64,000 nucleotides of DNA from positions 6,738,501-6,802,500 of the forward strand of contig NC_058196.1 of the NCBI RefSeq assembly GCF_907165205.1, written 5' to 3'. Shown here in pieces: positions 56,101 to 64,000 of the stretch. The position numbers and the translations under genes were made by a program. Origin of the DNA: Coccinella septempunctata (taxonomy: Eukaryota > Arthropoda > Insecta > Coleoptera > Coccinellidae). Under the pieces are notes generated by a model. That model saw only the letters and a list, made by a program, of their open reading frames with translations. It made no database searches and was not told the DNA's origin. Position 1 is the first letter of the stretch; every line of letters begins with the position of its first letter.

Positions 56101-56490
56101 GTACAGTTTCGGCGTGACGGTGGTTTTTCCGTTCGCTATTACTGCAAAACTGTTGTGCAATGTTTGTCCTGTGATTCCTTTACTTTCACAATGATCGGAT
56201 ACGGCCTGACTGCAAAAACTCCTGGTCGCTCCTGTATCTATCAGTGCTCGGAAGTGTTCGCCGGCTATTTTGACCTCTATTAACGGTCGGTTATCATTAC
56301 AGGTGGTCGGTGTCAGTGGAGTCAAGATTCCGGGAGATGTGGTCGACTCCGTCTCCAATCTCCCCTTCAGTTTTCCGAACACGGGCAGTCTCGTGAGAGA
56401 ATGTTCTCCCTCTGACATCGAGAACAGAATATCTTCGGTGGCCTGCGACATTCTCGACGCATGTGGCCATATCCACCACATCGGAAACAC
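53188..56490 (-). CDS. pol: gypsy2 Pol polyprotein (protease, RT, RNase H, integrase)
   Basis: 1,100 codons without a stop. Protease: RALIDTGATRSF and ILGMDVL. RT: WSSPVVLVKKKDG, STLDLKQGYWQIP, MPFGLHASPATFQ and the catalytic AYLDDIVV. RNase H: LQTDASDMGLGG and ISDHMSLKWL. Integrase: zinc finger HDSELAGHMGIAKT...CTSCQKYK, catalytic Asp in STDIVGPLP, Asp in ISDNGVQFDS and Glu in NPVERANRTLK, followed by a GPY/F-type module (KFSGPFTVVKV). The frame overlaps gag by 124 bp in a different frame, so pol is probably made by ribosomal frameshifting in the overlap 56367-56490. All catalytic residues I can check are present. Confidence 0.93.
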   Translation of the reverse strand: MFPMWWIWPHASRMSQATEDILFSMSEGEHSLTRLPVFGKLKGRLETESTTSPGILTPLTPTTCNDNRPLIEVKIAGEHFRALIDTGATRSFCSQAVSDHCESKGITGQTLHNSFAVIANGKTTVTPKLYTTTVQISDYTLPDLKFLLVPSLPVDIILGMDVLSTFKFSVNLSTAECFLEGRLISKPMAPVETAAEVHTAEEHLLELTESQKQELEAFLTEELKKFEDLYGTTDLIEHKIKLKPGTEPIKQRYRPLNPKMQEIFNQEVDRMLAEGVIEPSKSPWSSPVVLVKKKDGKYRFCIDFRAVNQVSVKDAYPLPYISGILDKLRKAKYISTLDLKQGYWQIPLAKESRPITAFTVPGRGLFQFTVMPFGLHASPATFQRFLDTVIGPEMEPEAFAYLDDIVVLGETFEEHLENLREVFRRLREANLRLNPDKCDFVRKSLKYLGHVVTSDGICTDPDKVSSIVSLPIPKTVRELRRFLGVASWYRRFIENFSDLVSPLTRLLQKKHRWKWGEDQQKAFELLKQKLTESPILACPDFTQPFVLQTDASDMGLGGALTQVIDGEERVIAYVSRTLNPAEKNYSVSEKECLAIVFSIEKLRPYLEGFHFTVISDHMSLKWLNSIKSPSGRIARWAVFLQQIDFEVQYRKGSMNKVADSLSRNPLPSLDSVCLSEIETTQCKWYNKKLQEVEKDPANFPDYAVENGKLLRHFWDSSDFTEDGTGQPWKLCVPSEQRTGVLQENHDSELAGHMGIAKTIARIARNYYWPGMFRDIAKYVRNCTSCQKYKVSQQKTPGKMQPHRMADAPFKEVSTDIVGPLPRSKKGNSYIVVMQDRFTKWVECRPLRKATAKTVYSALYEQVILKYGCPKIVISDNGVQFDSRLFKNSLRELNIAHRFTPPYTPQCNPVERANRTLKTMIAQFCEADQRTWDEKIGELTFAINTAKQESTGFTPAFLNYGRELEVPRAIYSTNPHNEGMNGESNRTEEENRDMTYRTQQIKHLQEAYEFVRTKLYRAFQQQAHHYNLRRREIRYHVGDKVLRRDRPLSSAVDSFAAKLAPKFSGPFTVVKVVSPVVYDLKDTEGRKITNIHIKDLKPFHA

Positions 56491-58247
56491 TGTGTCTGGA
56501 AGGACACTCTCCTCCCTGATGATGATTGGGTCCGGTCAGCGTGGTTATTTTCGGCTCGACGACGGGGTGGCGGTGTTGAATTTCCGGATCTACCTTCGGA
56601 CCTGTCTCCAGAAGTTGGACGGTGTGATTCCTGTTGCTGGCCTATTGATTCTCTGGACCTGGGTGGCCTTGGACGGCTTTCCCCCGGCGGAGAAAGTCGT
56701 GTCTGGTTGGCTGGTGTCGGCGGGATTGATTTCCTATGATCAGTTGTTTGTACCTGTTCTCCGGTATCCACAGAAAAACTCGCCTGATATCGGTTCAGTT
56801 GGCGGGGAGTGTACGCCAGGTGAGGTTCCTCCACGAAACCTGGTTTTGAGGGTGGCCGGGTGTACTGGCTCATCTGCCACTGGACCAGTTCAAAAACTTT
56901 CCCCTTACGGAGAAGTTCATCATACGTCTTGGTCTCCTGAAAGGCCAAGGCCTGTTGTAAGGGCGGAATCAACCTTTGTCGGATGAGTCGGATCTGCTCC
57001 ACCTCGGATGGTTTGGTATAGGTGAGTTTCTGGAATAAGTTCTGCATCCGGGTAACATATAGGAGCAACTTTTCTTCAGGTCCTTGTGTTCGTCTTTTTA
57101 TTTCTTCCAACAGATTCTCCTCATAGTTGACAGGCAGAAATGCTTCTTTCAGTTGGTTGCTGAAATCCTCCCAGTCCTCGAAAGTACCTCCCCTGGGAAT
57201 AAACCAATCCCTTGCATCTTTTCGTAGTAATTCGTAAACTGATTCGAAAACTTGTTCCAGGGACACTTTACGGGATTCAGCCAGCCTCTCCACTTCTTCA
57301 AGGAATCCGGTCACACTTCCAGTGCCATCAAAGGAAATGTTCCATTTGTGTACCGGGATAGTTGGTATTGTTGATCGGGACTCCGGTTCTGATCTGGCAG
57401 GTGTAGTGACAATTGGTCGGTCAGGACTTATCCACGGTGCAGGTAAGTGTGGAAAAGACACCCTTCGGGTAGAATTAATCCATCTACCCTGTGTCAGACC
57501 GTCAGGTGTTGTTGTCCCACAGTCCTGTGACTGTGTGAGAGGTACCGCTGGTAACTGTCGTAGTAATGCTCTACATGTTTGTCGTGTCTCATTCATGACC
57601 TCTTCTAATGTTGGATTCCTTACAGGTGTTCCAGTATGTGAGACATCGACCGCTACAAGAGGATCGACACCCTCTCCCAAGTCGATAAGCGATGGCTCTC
57701 GGAGCCCTGAAATCCGTTCCGGTTGGATCGGTGACACACCAGGTGAACTGGGCACCTCCACATCTAAGAGAGACCTCTGATGTCGGTTAGATGGCTGCGG
57801 TTGTTCACGATTACTCTTCTGACGTAGCTCCTGTAGTGTTTCCAACGCCTTAGCTGTAGTTGCCTTCATTTGTCCAACTAGTTGTAACTGTGTTGTGTCT
57901 GCAGTAACAATAAAGTCCAGCCTTCCTTGTATGTGTATTAATCGGGTGTAAATTCGCGAAAATTCGTTAGCTGCATTCTCATGATTGAAGTTCTGAAGGG
58001 ATTCCACTAAATCGGTGAGTTTATTTTGACAAATCTCAATCTCGGAGGCGGGATTCAATGACGTTGGGGGTAATAGAGGTTCATTAGACTGAAGTACTTG
58101 TCGTAGTAGACTCCGTTTAGTCATCACAGTACCCGGTATCGATTGTCCTCTCAGTTGTAATTCGTATGTAAGTTCATCACTGAGTAACCGGTTCACATCC
58201 ATGTTCGACATATTATTTTCAATTAAGTCCGATTCAGAACGCACCAA
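56367..58247 (-). CDS. gag: gypsy2 Gag polyprotein
   Basis: 626 codons from the ATG at 58247, intact. The first half is helical and proline/serine rich. The capsid-like core is WNISFDGTGSVTGFLEEVERL...LRKDARDWFIPRGGTFEDWEDF, the standard gypsy gag fold region. A basic, proline-rich stretch leads to zinc knuckles CFRCGGYGHMRREC (CCHC) and CSRCQRENILSRDC (CCHC with HC replaced by a variant spacing). A ~970-bp A-rich leader separates it from the primer binding site. Gag packages the element RNA in virus-like particles. Confidence 0.92.
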   Translation of the reverse strand: MVRSESDLIENNMSNMDVNRLLSDELTYELQLRGQSIPGTVMTKRSLLRQVLQSNEPLLPPTSLNPASEIEICQNKLTDLVESLQNFNHENAANEFSRIYTRLIHIQGRLDFIVTADTTQLQLVGQMKATTAKALETLQELRQKSNREQPQPSNRHQRSLLDVEVPSSPGVSPIQPERISGLREPSLIDLGEGVDPLVAVDVSHTGTPVRNPTLEEVMNETRQTCRALLRQLPAVPLTQSQDCGTTTPDGLTQGRWINSTRRVSFPHLPAPWISPDRPIVTTPARSEPESRSTIPTIPVHKWNISFDGTGSVTGFLEEVERLAESRKVSLEQVFESVYELLRKDARDWFIPRGGTFEDWEDFSNQLKEAFLPVNYEENLLEEIKRRTQGPEEKLLLYVTRMQNLFQKLTYTKPSEVEQIRLIRQRLIPPLQQALAFQETKTYDELLRKGKVFELVQWQMSQYTRPPSKPGFVEEPHLAYTPRQLNRYQASFSVDTGEQVQTTDHRKSIPPTPANQTRLSPPGESRPRPPRSRESIGQQQESHRPTSGDRSEGRSGNSTPPPRRRAENNHADRTQSSSGRRVSFQTQCFRCGGYGHMRRECRRPPKIFCSRCQRENILSRDCPCSEN

Positions 58248-59215
58248 TCTTTCACACTCGGTATGTCTTTCACAATCTGTTTAAGTTCTAAGTCCAACCC
58301 GGTGAGTTAATCGTTAGCTAACCTACTCACTTAAGTTCGAAGTGGGTATCGGTGTAACCCCAAAAAAAAAAAACAAAATAAAGTCTAAGTCCCGGTGTAT
58401 CAGAAAAAAAGTCTAAGTTCAAGACCCGGCGCACCAAAATAATCTAAGTCCCGATGTATCACACCAAAAATTTTACAAGTCCAACGTTACTCAAAAAAAA
58501 TGTCAATCAGTCCCACTAAAGTCCGAAAATATTCGCGAAATACCGCACTCACTCGCAAGTCGTTTCGTATAGTCCGGAAAATTTCCCGAAATTCGAATCG
58601 CACCAGAACGCACAGGTTAAATTCCAAATAGTTTTTCAAGTTCAATATCCAGAAAATAAATCGCAATAGGTTTCAGAAAAATCAGCAATAAGTTTCAACA
58701 GTACAGGTCAACAGAAAATAAAAGCAGGTAGACAAGTTATCAATAGGGTAATAGGTGATTCACTATTAAACTGATAGGTAAATGAAACCTATTAAATTTT
58801 ACCAATTGTGACAATAAATTTTCAATGTTCGGAAATTCACTCACCTTCAATACGAAATTAAAACAGTTCAATTCAATAAATCAGAAATAATAAGAAATCG
58901 GAATTAATTTTCACTGATATAACGGCGCAACAACAGTTCAGTTTTCAATAACTCAATAAAGTAATCGGCAAAAGGAATAATCACAAATTAATTAAATTAT
59001 TTCCAATAGGTTTCAACAATAGGAAAATTTTCAGAATATAGTCCAATTCAATTCACAGTATAACAGTTCAATACAGAGTGGCAGGTAATAAAACACAGTT
59101 CAAGTTTATTTTTCACAGTTCTCGGTTCAAGAAATAGTTACTCACTGTTTCGGGAATTCATTCACTGTCCGGTTAATGTTTCTCACCTCTGTTGTTTCCT
59201 ACTAGATTTTGCACT
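58248..59215 (-). promoter_or_regulatory. gypsy2 5' leader (untranslated)
   Basis: About 970 bp between the primer binding site and the gag ATG. Poor in open frames, A-rich on the plus strand, with recurrent AAGTCC/AATAGG words. Packaging signal likely lies here by analogy; nothing specific can be read. Confidence 0.5.
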
Positions 59216-59233
59216 GTCCCTGCTCGGGCGCCA
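59216..59233 (-). promoter_or_regulatory. gypsy2 primer binding site, tRNA-Lys type
   Basis: On the minus strand TGGCGCCCGAGCAGGGAC, 18 nt, three bases after the 5' LTR. It differs at one position from the classical tRNA-Lys3 primer binding site (A in place of the G in CGAGCAG). Confidence 0.85.
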
Positions 59234-59236
59234 TTT

Positions 59237-60559
59237 TGTAACGTGCGTTTCTCGGAGAAGCCTTAATCTCGAGCGCCAGCTATTCTTTTCAATAGGAAGA
59301 ATAGCAAACCTACCAGAGTAGCTGCTAGCCAGAGACAGAGCTCGGTGTTGTCTAGGGTAGTAGCGACAACGAAGAAGTCAAAATCGAACTATGTAAAAGT
59401 TTATTCACAACTTCGGAAACTAATCACATGTACAAGGGAGATATGTGTGATATAAAATATGAGTGATTCTATCAGTGAAAATACATTCGGGAAATCTTAT
59501 CCGGTCACGAGCACTTTATGAAATTTATACCGGGTGTGGTGAAAAATTAACGGTTCAATAAAAATGCGCCAACCAGAACTGACGAATGCTAAGGACTTGC
59601 TATACGGTATCGGTGTGTAGTTGTATTTCTCCGGGAATGAAACACAATAAGGGCGGGTCGGTTCGTGACTTTTATTCGCTGCCCCAAGGGTTATAGCACA
59701 CCATGATTGACAGCGAAGAAAATGTCTATTTTTAACGCAACTACGGGATTTCACTGATTACGTGCGGTATCTCTTATTCTCTGCCCCAAGGGTTATAGCA
59801 CACCATGATTGACAGAAAAGAAGAGATTTCGGATCTAACACTTATGACGCGGAACGCGGACAGGGTAAAGAACGATAAAATACAACAGGAAACGATACAG
59901 TACAGCAGTGTCAAAGTTAAAGAAGTAACGGCGTAGGTCTAACAAAGAAACTGGACGGTACAGACGGGGACCTACCTCCTTTGTTTCAAGCACTCGAAAC
60001 TCAAAGGATTTAAAAAGAAAACTAAAAAATTACCTCTAAGCACTGATGCAAATAACACAAAATGATTATTCTCAACGGCGAAAGTACTACGGAAAATCAA
60101 CTGAATTTATAATAGAAGTTAGAAACCACGTTAGAAAGCGAAATAATACTCAAGCGAAAGGAAAGCACTGAAGTAAAATTCAAAAGTCGGCCGAAGAACT
60201 GAAGTAACAGTCGAAAAGTCGAAAAGTAAAAAAGTGACCGTCGCGGGGGGAAAATTTGCTTTTATAGGCATATCCCCTCTCACGGTAAAAATCTGAAAAT
60301 TCCAGAATACGACAAGACTGAAAAACGTCGTCAGCTCCGGTTTATCGCATATCAACAGATGAAAAACGTTGAAATCTTCAGCGGCATGTAAGAAAAACAA
60401 CATGAAATACAGATAAGCGGTTTTTTACATTTACTCTGCCTGTCGGAATGAACGTACGGAATATTCGAGAATTAAAATATTTTCAAAGACGGAAATTTAA
60501 AACGAAAAAATTCACTAAGATGAACTCCAATTTTCCTCAGAAAACTGGGGTTCATTACA
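59237..60559 (-). repeat. gypsy2 5' LTR
   Basis: 1,323 bp, same ends as the 3' LTR. Differences noticed: G for A near 59538, C for A near 60031, C for G near 60054. Confidence 0.92.
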
Positions 60560-60563
60560 ATCT

Positions 60564-61490
60564 TCTTTGACAAACCCAAATTTTTGAACCTTTTCCATTG
60601 AACTCCATATTATCCAATCAGCCCTGCTAAAGTTCATTTCTAACATTTTCATAATTTTGCTTACATTTTCAGGTGAACTCAAAACTGGTTTGATAGTTTC
60701 ACGTGCTTTGCCTTTCAAACTCCTATCCAACCTCAATAAATTATCGTAATCATTCAAATCATAAACCTCAGAAGATCTCTTAATTTCGCTAAATAAAAGA
60801 GGCCACTCTGTGAGCTCTCCTGAAAACAAAGGTAACTCTTTTAGTTTTTGACGTTCTAGTATTTTTGTTACATTTTCTGTATTTTTGGTGCATAGTTTTA
60901 CTATATTTAAAAAAAGCATCAGACCTCTATTCAAACTTTCCTTCCCAAGGAAAGACTGGATCTGGCTTCCTTTCAGAATTTGCCACTCGGTCAGAATCAC
61001 ATTTACGTATCCAATTCCTCACCTGATCTTGATCTCTATACATACTTCTTTCAGACATATTGCCTTGTGAACCATCATCAGTGACACCTTCCTCTTCGAG
61101 CATCTTCATCTTCAGTTCCAATTCTTTGAAAGCTATTTCTTTTTTGCTTTGAATCATTCGCAATCGTTCCATGCACTCCTCATTTTCAAACCCTTCTTTC
61201 AATCGTAGAGCTTCCATTTCCAAATTCAGTCTTGACGTAGTGCTTCTTACTTTTGATTTATTACTTTTTAAACCATAGTTTGAATATGTACACATTTTTT
61301 CTCCCTTCATGATTGTTTTCTGTTTTCTTCTGAACTACAGAACCTTTTTCTAACAATGGATCTAATAGACTCACCACCAACTGATTCAAATCAACAGATT
61401 TTGCCCTTTCAGCTTCATAATTCTGGCCATTTCTAGACAACATTTTATCACTTCCCCGAGACCAGTCCGCTCTTGCCAACATCTGCACCT
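60564..61490 (-). pseudogene. BEL3 gag, N-terminal part
   Basis: Minus strand, three overlapping frames. Frame 61442-61261 begins MLSRNGQNYEAERAKSVDLNQLVVSLLDPL; frame 61310-60927 has a long charged coiled coil (LRMIQSKKEIAFKELELKMKMLEEEG); frame 61000-60564 has the BEL gag core LKELPLFSGELTEWPLLFSEI and LRLDRSLKGKARETIKPVL. Two frameshifts separate them. The core continues beyond gypsy2 at 50596 with the same frame. Confidence 0.8.
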
Positions 61491-61590
61491 AATCGAATCG
61501 GTGGAATACCCTTGTTTACTCTCAAACTTCTTCGAAGTGCTGCTTCTCCATGTTCTTTCTTCTCCATAGCGCAGTTCAATATACTTTTTA

Positions 61591-61600
61591 CGAAGGACCA
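61591..61600 (-). promoter_or_regulatory. BEL3 primer binding site (presumed)
   Basis: TGGTCCTTCG on the minus strand, eight bases after the 5' LTR; the same ten bases follow the BEL1 LTR. Confidence 0.5.
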
Positions 61601-61608
61601 CAATAAAC

Positions 61609-61801
61609 TGTACGAATTTTCAACAGTTTATAAAGCAAGTAAAATACGATTTTTACAATTATTTATTTTTTTGCCTTTTTTGACAATCAAACAGAAAAAT
61701 TTCAACTATTTTCCCAGACTGCTCTTTAAATACATAAAAATATCATTAATATCAAGTGATCAAATGAACCATAAAAAAGCGTCATCGAAATGCCTTCAAC
61801 A
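61609..61801 (-). repeat. BEL3 5' LTR
   Basis: 193 bp, TGTACGAATTTTC...CTTCAACA on the plus strand, with canonical TG...CA ends. Confidence 0.88.
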
Positions 61802-61806
61802 TCGAC

Positions 61807-64000
61807 AACAGGTCTGATTCTGCAAAAAACCACCTTGGGATGGATAATTTCTGGAAATACTTCATTAGCAGCGCAACAACCAGAAACTTTGGGATTTATA
61901 GCCAACATCGATCATGATATTGATGAAAAACTGACGAAATTCTGGGAAATAAAGGAGGTCCAGTCCACCCCCAACTCATTGGACGATATGGAATACAGCA
62001 AGAAATTCTACAAAAGCACCCATAGACGCATTTCGAGTATAAGATACGAAATAAGGTTACCCTTCAAAAATGATGCGAATCACCTTGGAGAATCAAGAAA
62101 GAAAGCTGTCGCACGATTTCTGCAATTGGAGAAGAAATTTCGCAACAACAAAAAACTAGAGGCCGATTATAAACAATTTATGCTACAATACGTCGAACTC
62201 AATCATATGAAAGCCGTGACACCTATAGGCCAAGGTCAAACATATGACTCACATTACTTTATACCGCACCAATACGTACTGAAGGAAAGAAAACCAATAC
62301 GTGTTGTATTCGACGCCAGTTCAAAAACGAGCAGTCTCAATGACATACTTCACACAGGTCCAAGATTACAAAGAGACTTAGTAGATATTCTTTTACAATG
62401 GAGAGTCTTCGAAATAGCACTCACTGCTGATATTGAAAAAATGTATCGGCAAATCATACTGTCTAGAGGATAGACAATTTTACCGGATTATATGGAGATT
62501 TTCCGAGAACGAACCACTTGAAGAATTTGAACTGAAAACGGTCACATATGGAACTGCACCCGCTGCCTATCTGGCTATTAGGACATTGCTTCAGCTGGCT
62601 CATAACGAATATACAAGCTGTCTCAGAGCAGCCGAAATTGTGAAGAAGAATTTTTATGTCGACGACCTGCTCATAAGCGCTCCAAGTCAAGAAGAAGCAG
62701 CATTCATACAACATGAAACTACAGCTCTACTCAGAAAAGGTGGATTCAATCTACGAAAATGGAGCAGCAATCTTACTATCCTTCGTCAACGAAGTCCACG
62801 AATTTGGGGAAAAAGGCAAAAATAGCACGGTGAAGGCACTAGGAATTGTATGGAACCCTCATACGGATAGTATTCAATAAAAAATACGCCTAGACCAAAC
62901 GACGGCCACAACCAAGGGGAAAATCCTTTCCGAGATTGCTACCATCTTTGATCCTTTAGGACTATTATCACCCTGCATCATAAGGGCAAAAATGCCCATG
63001 CAGGACATATGGAAGAATAATTACGCTTGGGATGATGAACTGCCATCAAACATAGTCGACTTCTGGAAAAACCTTCAAGGAAGAATTAAGCAGCCTTGAA
63101 GCGATATCAATTCCTCGTTGGTTCCAATACAGACCTTATTATATGATGGAGATCCATTCCTACAGCGACGCATCTCTCAACGGTTATGGATGTGCTATCT
63201 ACATCAAGATCATCGATGAAAATGGAATGACGCACATCACCCTTCTGATGTCAAGATCCAAAGTCAGTCCAGTGAAGAATGCCACCATATTCCCCAGATT
63301 AGAACTATGTGCAGCCCTTCTACTCGCCAAGACCACAACCAGGGCTGTAACTGCACTCAGCTTACTAAAAGTACCAATATTTGCATGGACCGACTCAACA
63401 ATAACTATTGCATGGATAAAAAGCCAATCCTACCAGATGGAAAAGTTTTGTTGCAAACCGAGTTCAAGAAATTCACAAACACATCGGACCAGAAAATTGG
63501 TACCACGTTAGATCTGAGAATAACCCAGCAGATCTAGTCTCAAGGGGTACCACTCCGAATCCATTGAAGAACTCGAGAATATGGTGGAATGGACCACAAC
63601 TGCTGCAGCAGCGAACCGAGAGCATCATTAAAAGGGCGAAAAAGACGACAATACCAGACACCACCCAAGAAATCAAAAAGAATCACTATCTGTTATTGCA
63701 CACAGCATCCAATGAAGATTTCGACCTGATTTAACGATATTCAGAATGGAGCAAAACAAAAATAATAGCGGCGCATTGTCTTCGCTTCATATACAATGCT
63801 CGACACTTGGACGCACGATACGAGAAATTCATCACCGTAGCTGAACTGCAACATAGGAAATAGCGTTGTTAAAAATAATTCAACGCATACACTACTCAAC
63901 AGAGCAAATGGACTTGCATCGACACAAAGAAGTTATTCAAAGGGTACACTCCGTTCATTGAGCCCATTCATGGACGAACAAGGATTACTCAGGGTAGGAG
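61807..64000 (+). pseudogene. BEL2 RT, RNase H and start of integrase (runs off the window)
   Basis: Frame to 62473: GLILQKTTLGWIISG, then HYFIPHQYVLKERKPIRVVFDASSKTS and ALTADIEKMYRQI (RT). A frameshift near 62465 leads to 62433-62825 with TVTYGTAPAAYLAIRTLLQLA and the catalytic FYVDDLLIS. Another break near 62820 is followed by ATIFDPLGLLSPCIIRAK, a TGA-type stop region near 63100, RNase H (EIHSYSDASLNGYGCAIYI, RLELCAALLLAK, AWTDSTITIAWI) and NNPADLVSRG. The last bases read as the integrase start (PFMDEQGLLRVG). At least four lesions. This is the third piece of BEL2. Confidence 0.87.

Larger units (their letters stand above)
50601..60559 (-). mobile_element. Ty3/gypsy LTR retrotransposon gypsy2 (Osvaldo-like), apparently intact
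   Basis: 10.0 kb, minus strand, with 1,323-bp LTRs at 50601-51923 and 59237-60559 and a perfect 4-bp target duplication ATCT (50597-50600 and 60560-60563). By eye the LTRs differ at about three positions. Both gag and pol frames are open over their full length. The primer binding site is of the tRNA-Lys type. Long LTRs, 4-bp duplication and tRNA-Lys priming together resemble Osvaldo of Drosophila. It is the youngest-looking complete autonomous candidate in the window. Confidence 0.92.
44252..61801 (-). mobile_element. BEL/Pao LTR retrotransposon BEL3, with three nested insertions
   Basis: Minus strand. LTRs 193 bp at 44252-44444 and 61609-61801, flanked by the 5-bp duplication TCGAC (44247-44251 and 61802-61806) inside BEL2 pol. 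The right copy has intact TG...CA ends; the left has TA in place of TG. Coding is gag, protease and RT with an internal deletion to the integrase C-terminus. A foldback element, a LINE 3' end and gypsy2 are inserted in it. Without them BEL3 is about 4.4 kb, shorter than BEL1 because of the deletion. Confidence 0.9.

Noticed and set aside
50861..60403. Paired ORFs at 50861/59497 and 51495/60131
   Set aside because: Located in the gypsy2 LTRs, identical because of LTR identity.
1..64000. Host protein-coding genes, tRNA, rRNA or CRISPR arrays
   Set aside because: Every substantial coding stretch belongs to a mobile element; no tRNA-like cloverleaf, rRNA block or spacer-repeat array was noticed.

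Overview
The window is non-coding 'dark' DNA of an animal, almost certainly an insect or other arthropod. There is no host gene, no rRNA or tRNA gene and no prokaryotic feature that I can support. What it holds is a pile-up of transposable elements: BEL/Pao and Ty3/gypsy LTR retrotransposons, non-LTR retrotransposons (one Dong/R4-like with a restriction-like endonuclease, several CR1/Jockey-like), a Penelope-like element with a GIY-YIG nuclease, two foldback DNA elements, a TTAA-flanked MITE, and a ~22 kb Maverick/Polinton (a virus-like DNA transposon). Species cannot be told from the sequence.

Left cluster (1-20.5 kb). A 5'-truncated CR1/Jockey-like LINE (732-1937) ends in an (ATT)n tail. 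Inserted in that tail is a head-to-tail array of three Dong/R4-like copies on the minus strand: A 1935-2390, B 2391-5146, C 5147-10667. Copy C is interrupted by a Penelope-like element (6526-8007, 12-bp target duplication). Then comes a foldback element with 282-bp arms (11234-19249). Its left arm holds a complete BEL element (BEL1, 11386-18266, 5-bp duplication ACCGA) and its right arm a piggyBac-type MITE (19129-19213, TTAA). Each arm shows the empty site of the insertion in the other.

Right nest (20.5-64 kb). The base layer is one plus-strand BEL element (BEL2) now in three pieces: gag 20528-21077, gag end and protease 43181-44251, RT to integrase 61807-64000 and beyond the edge. The first gap is filled by the Maverick (21078-43180), itself carrying a Mag-like gypsy element (22554-27061, identical LTRs) and a LINE fragment that replaces the palm of its DNA polymerase. 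The second gap is filled by a minus-strand BEL element (BEL3, 44252-61801). BEL3 in turn carries a 2.5 kb foldback element with 9-bp target duplication (44492-47030), a LINE 3' end (49490-50122) and an apparently intact Osvaldo-like gypsy element with 1,323-bp LTRs and a tRNA-Lys-type primer binding site (50601-60559).

The Maverick is the most informative part. It keeps recognisable replication genes (protein-primed family B polymerase, DDE integrase with chromodomain) and virion genes (packaging ATPase, adenain-like protease, double-jelly-roll major capsid protein, probable minor capsid protein, a phospholipase-A2-like protein, a fibre-like coiled-coil protein and a DUF8207-like protein). 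To the right of the capsid block lies an accessory region: a secreted matrix metalloproteinase complete with signal peptide, cysteine switch, HExxHxxGxxH site and hemopexin-like tail; a proline-rich protein with repeated PPxY motifs; and two or three unrecognised proteins. Nearly every gene carries stops or frameshifts, so this copy is dead, but it records an unusual virus-like gene set.
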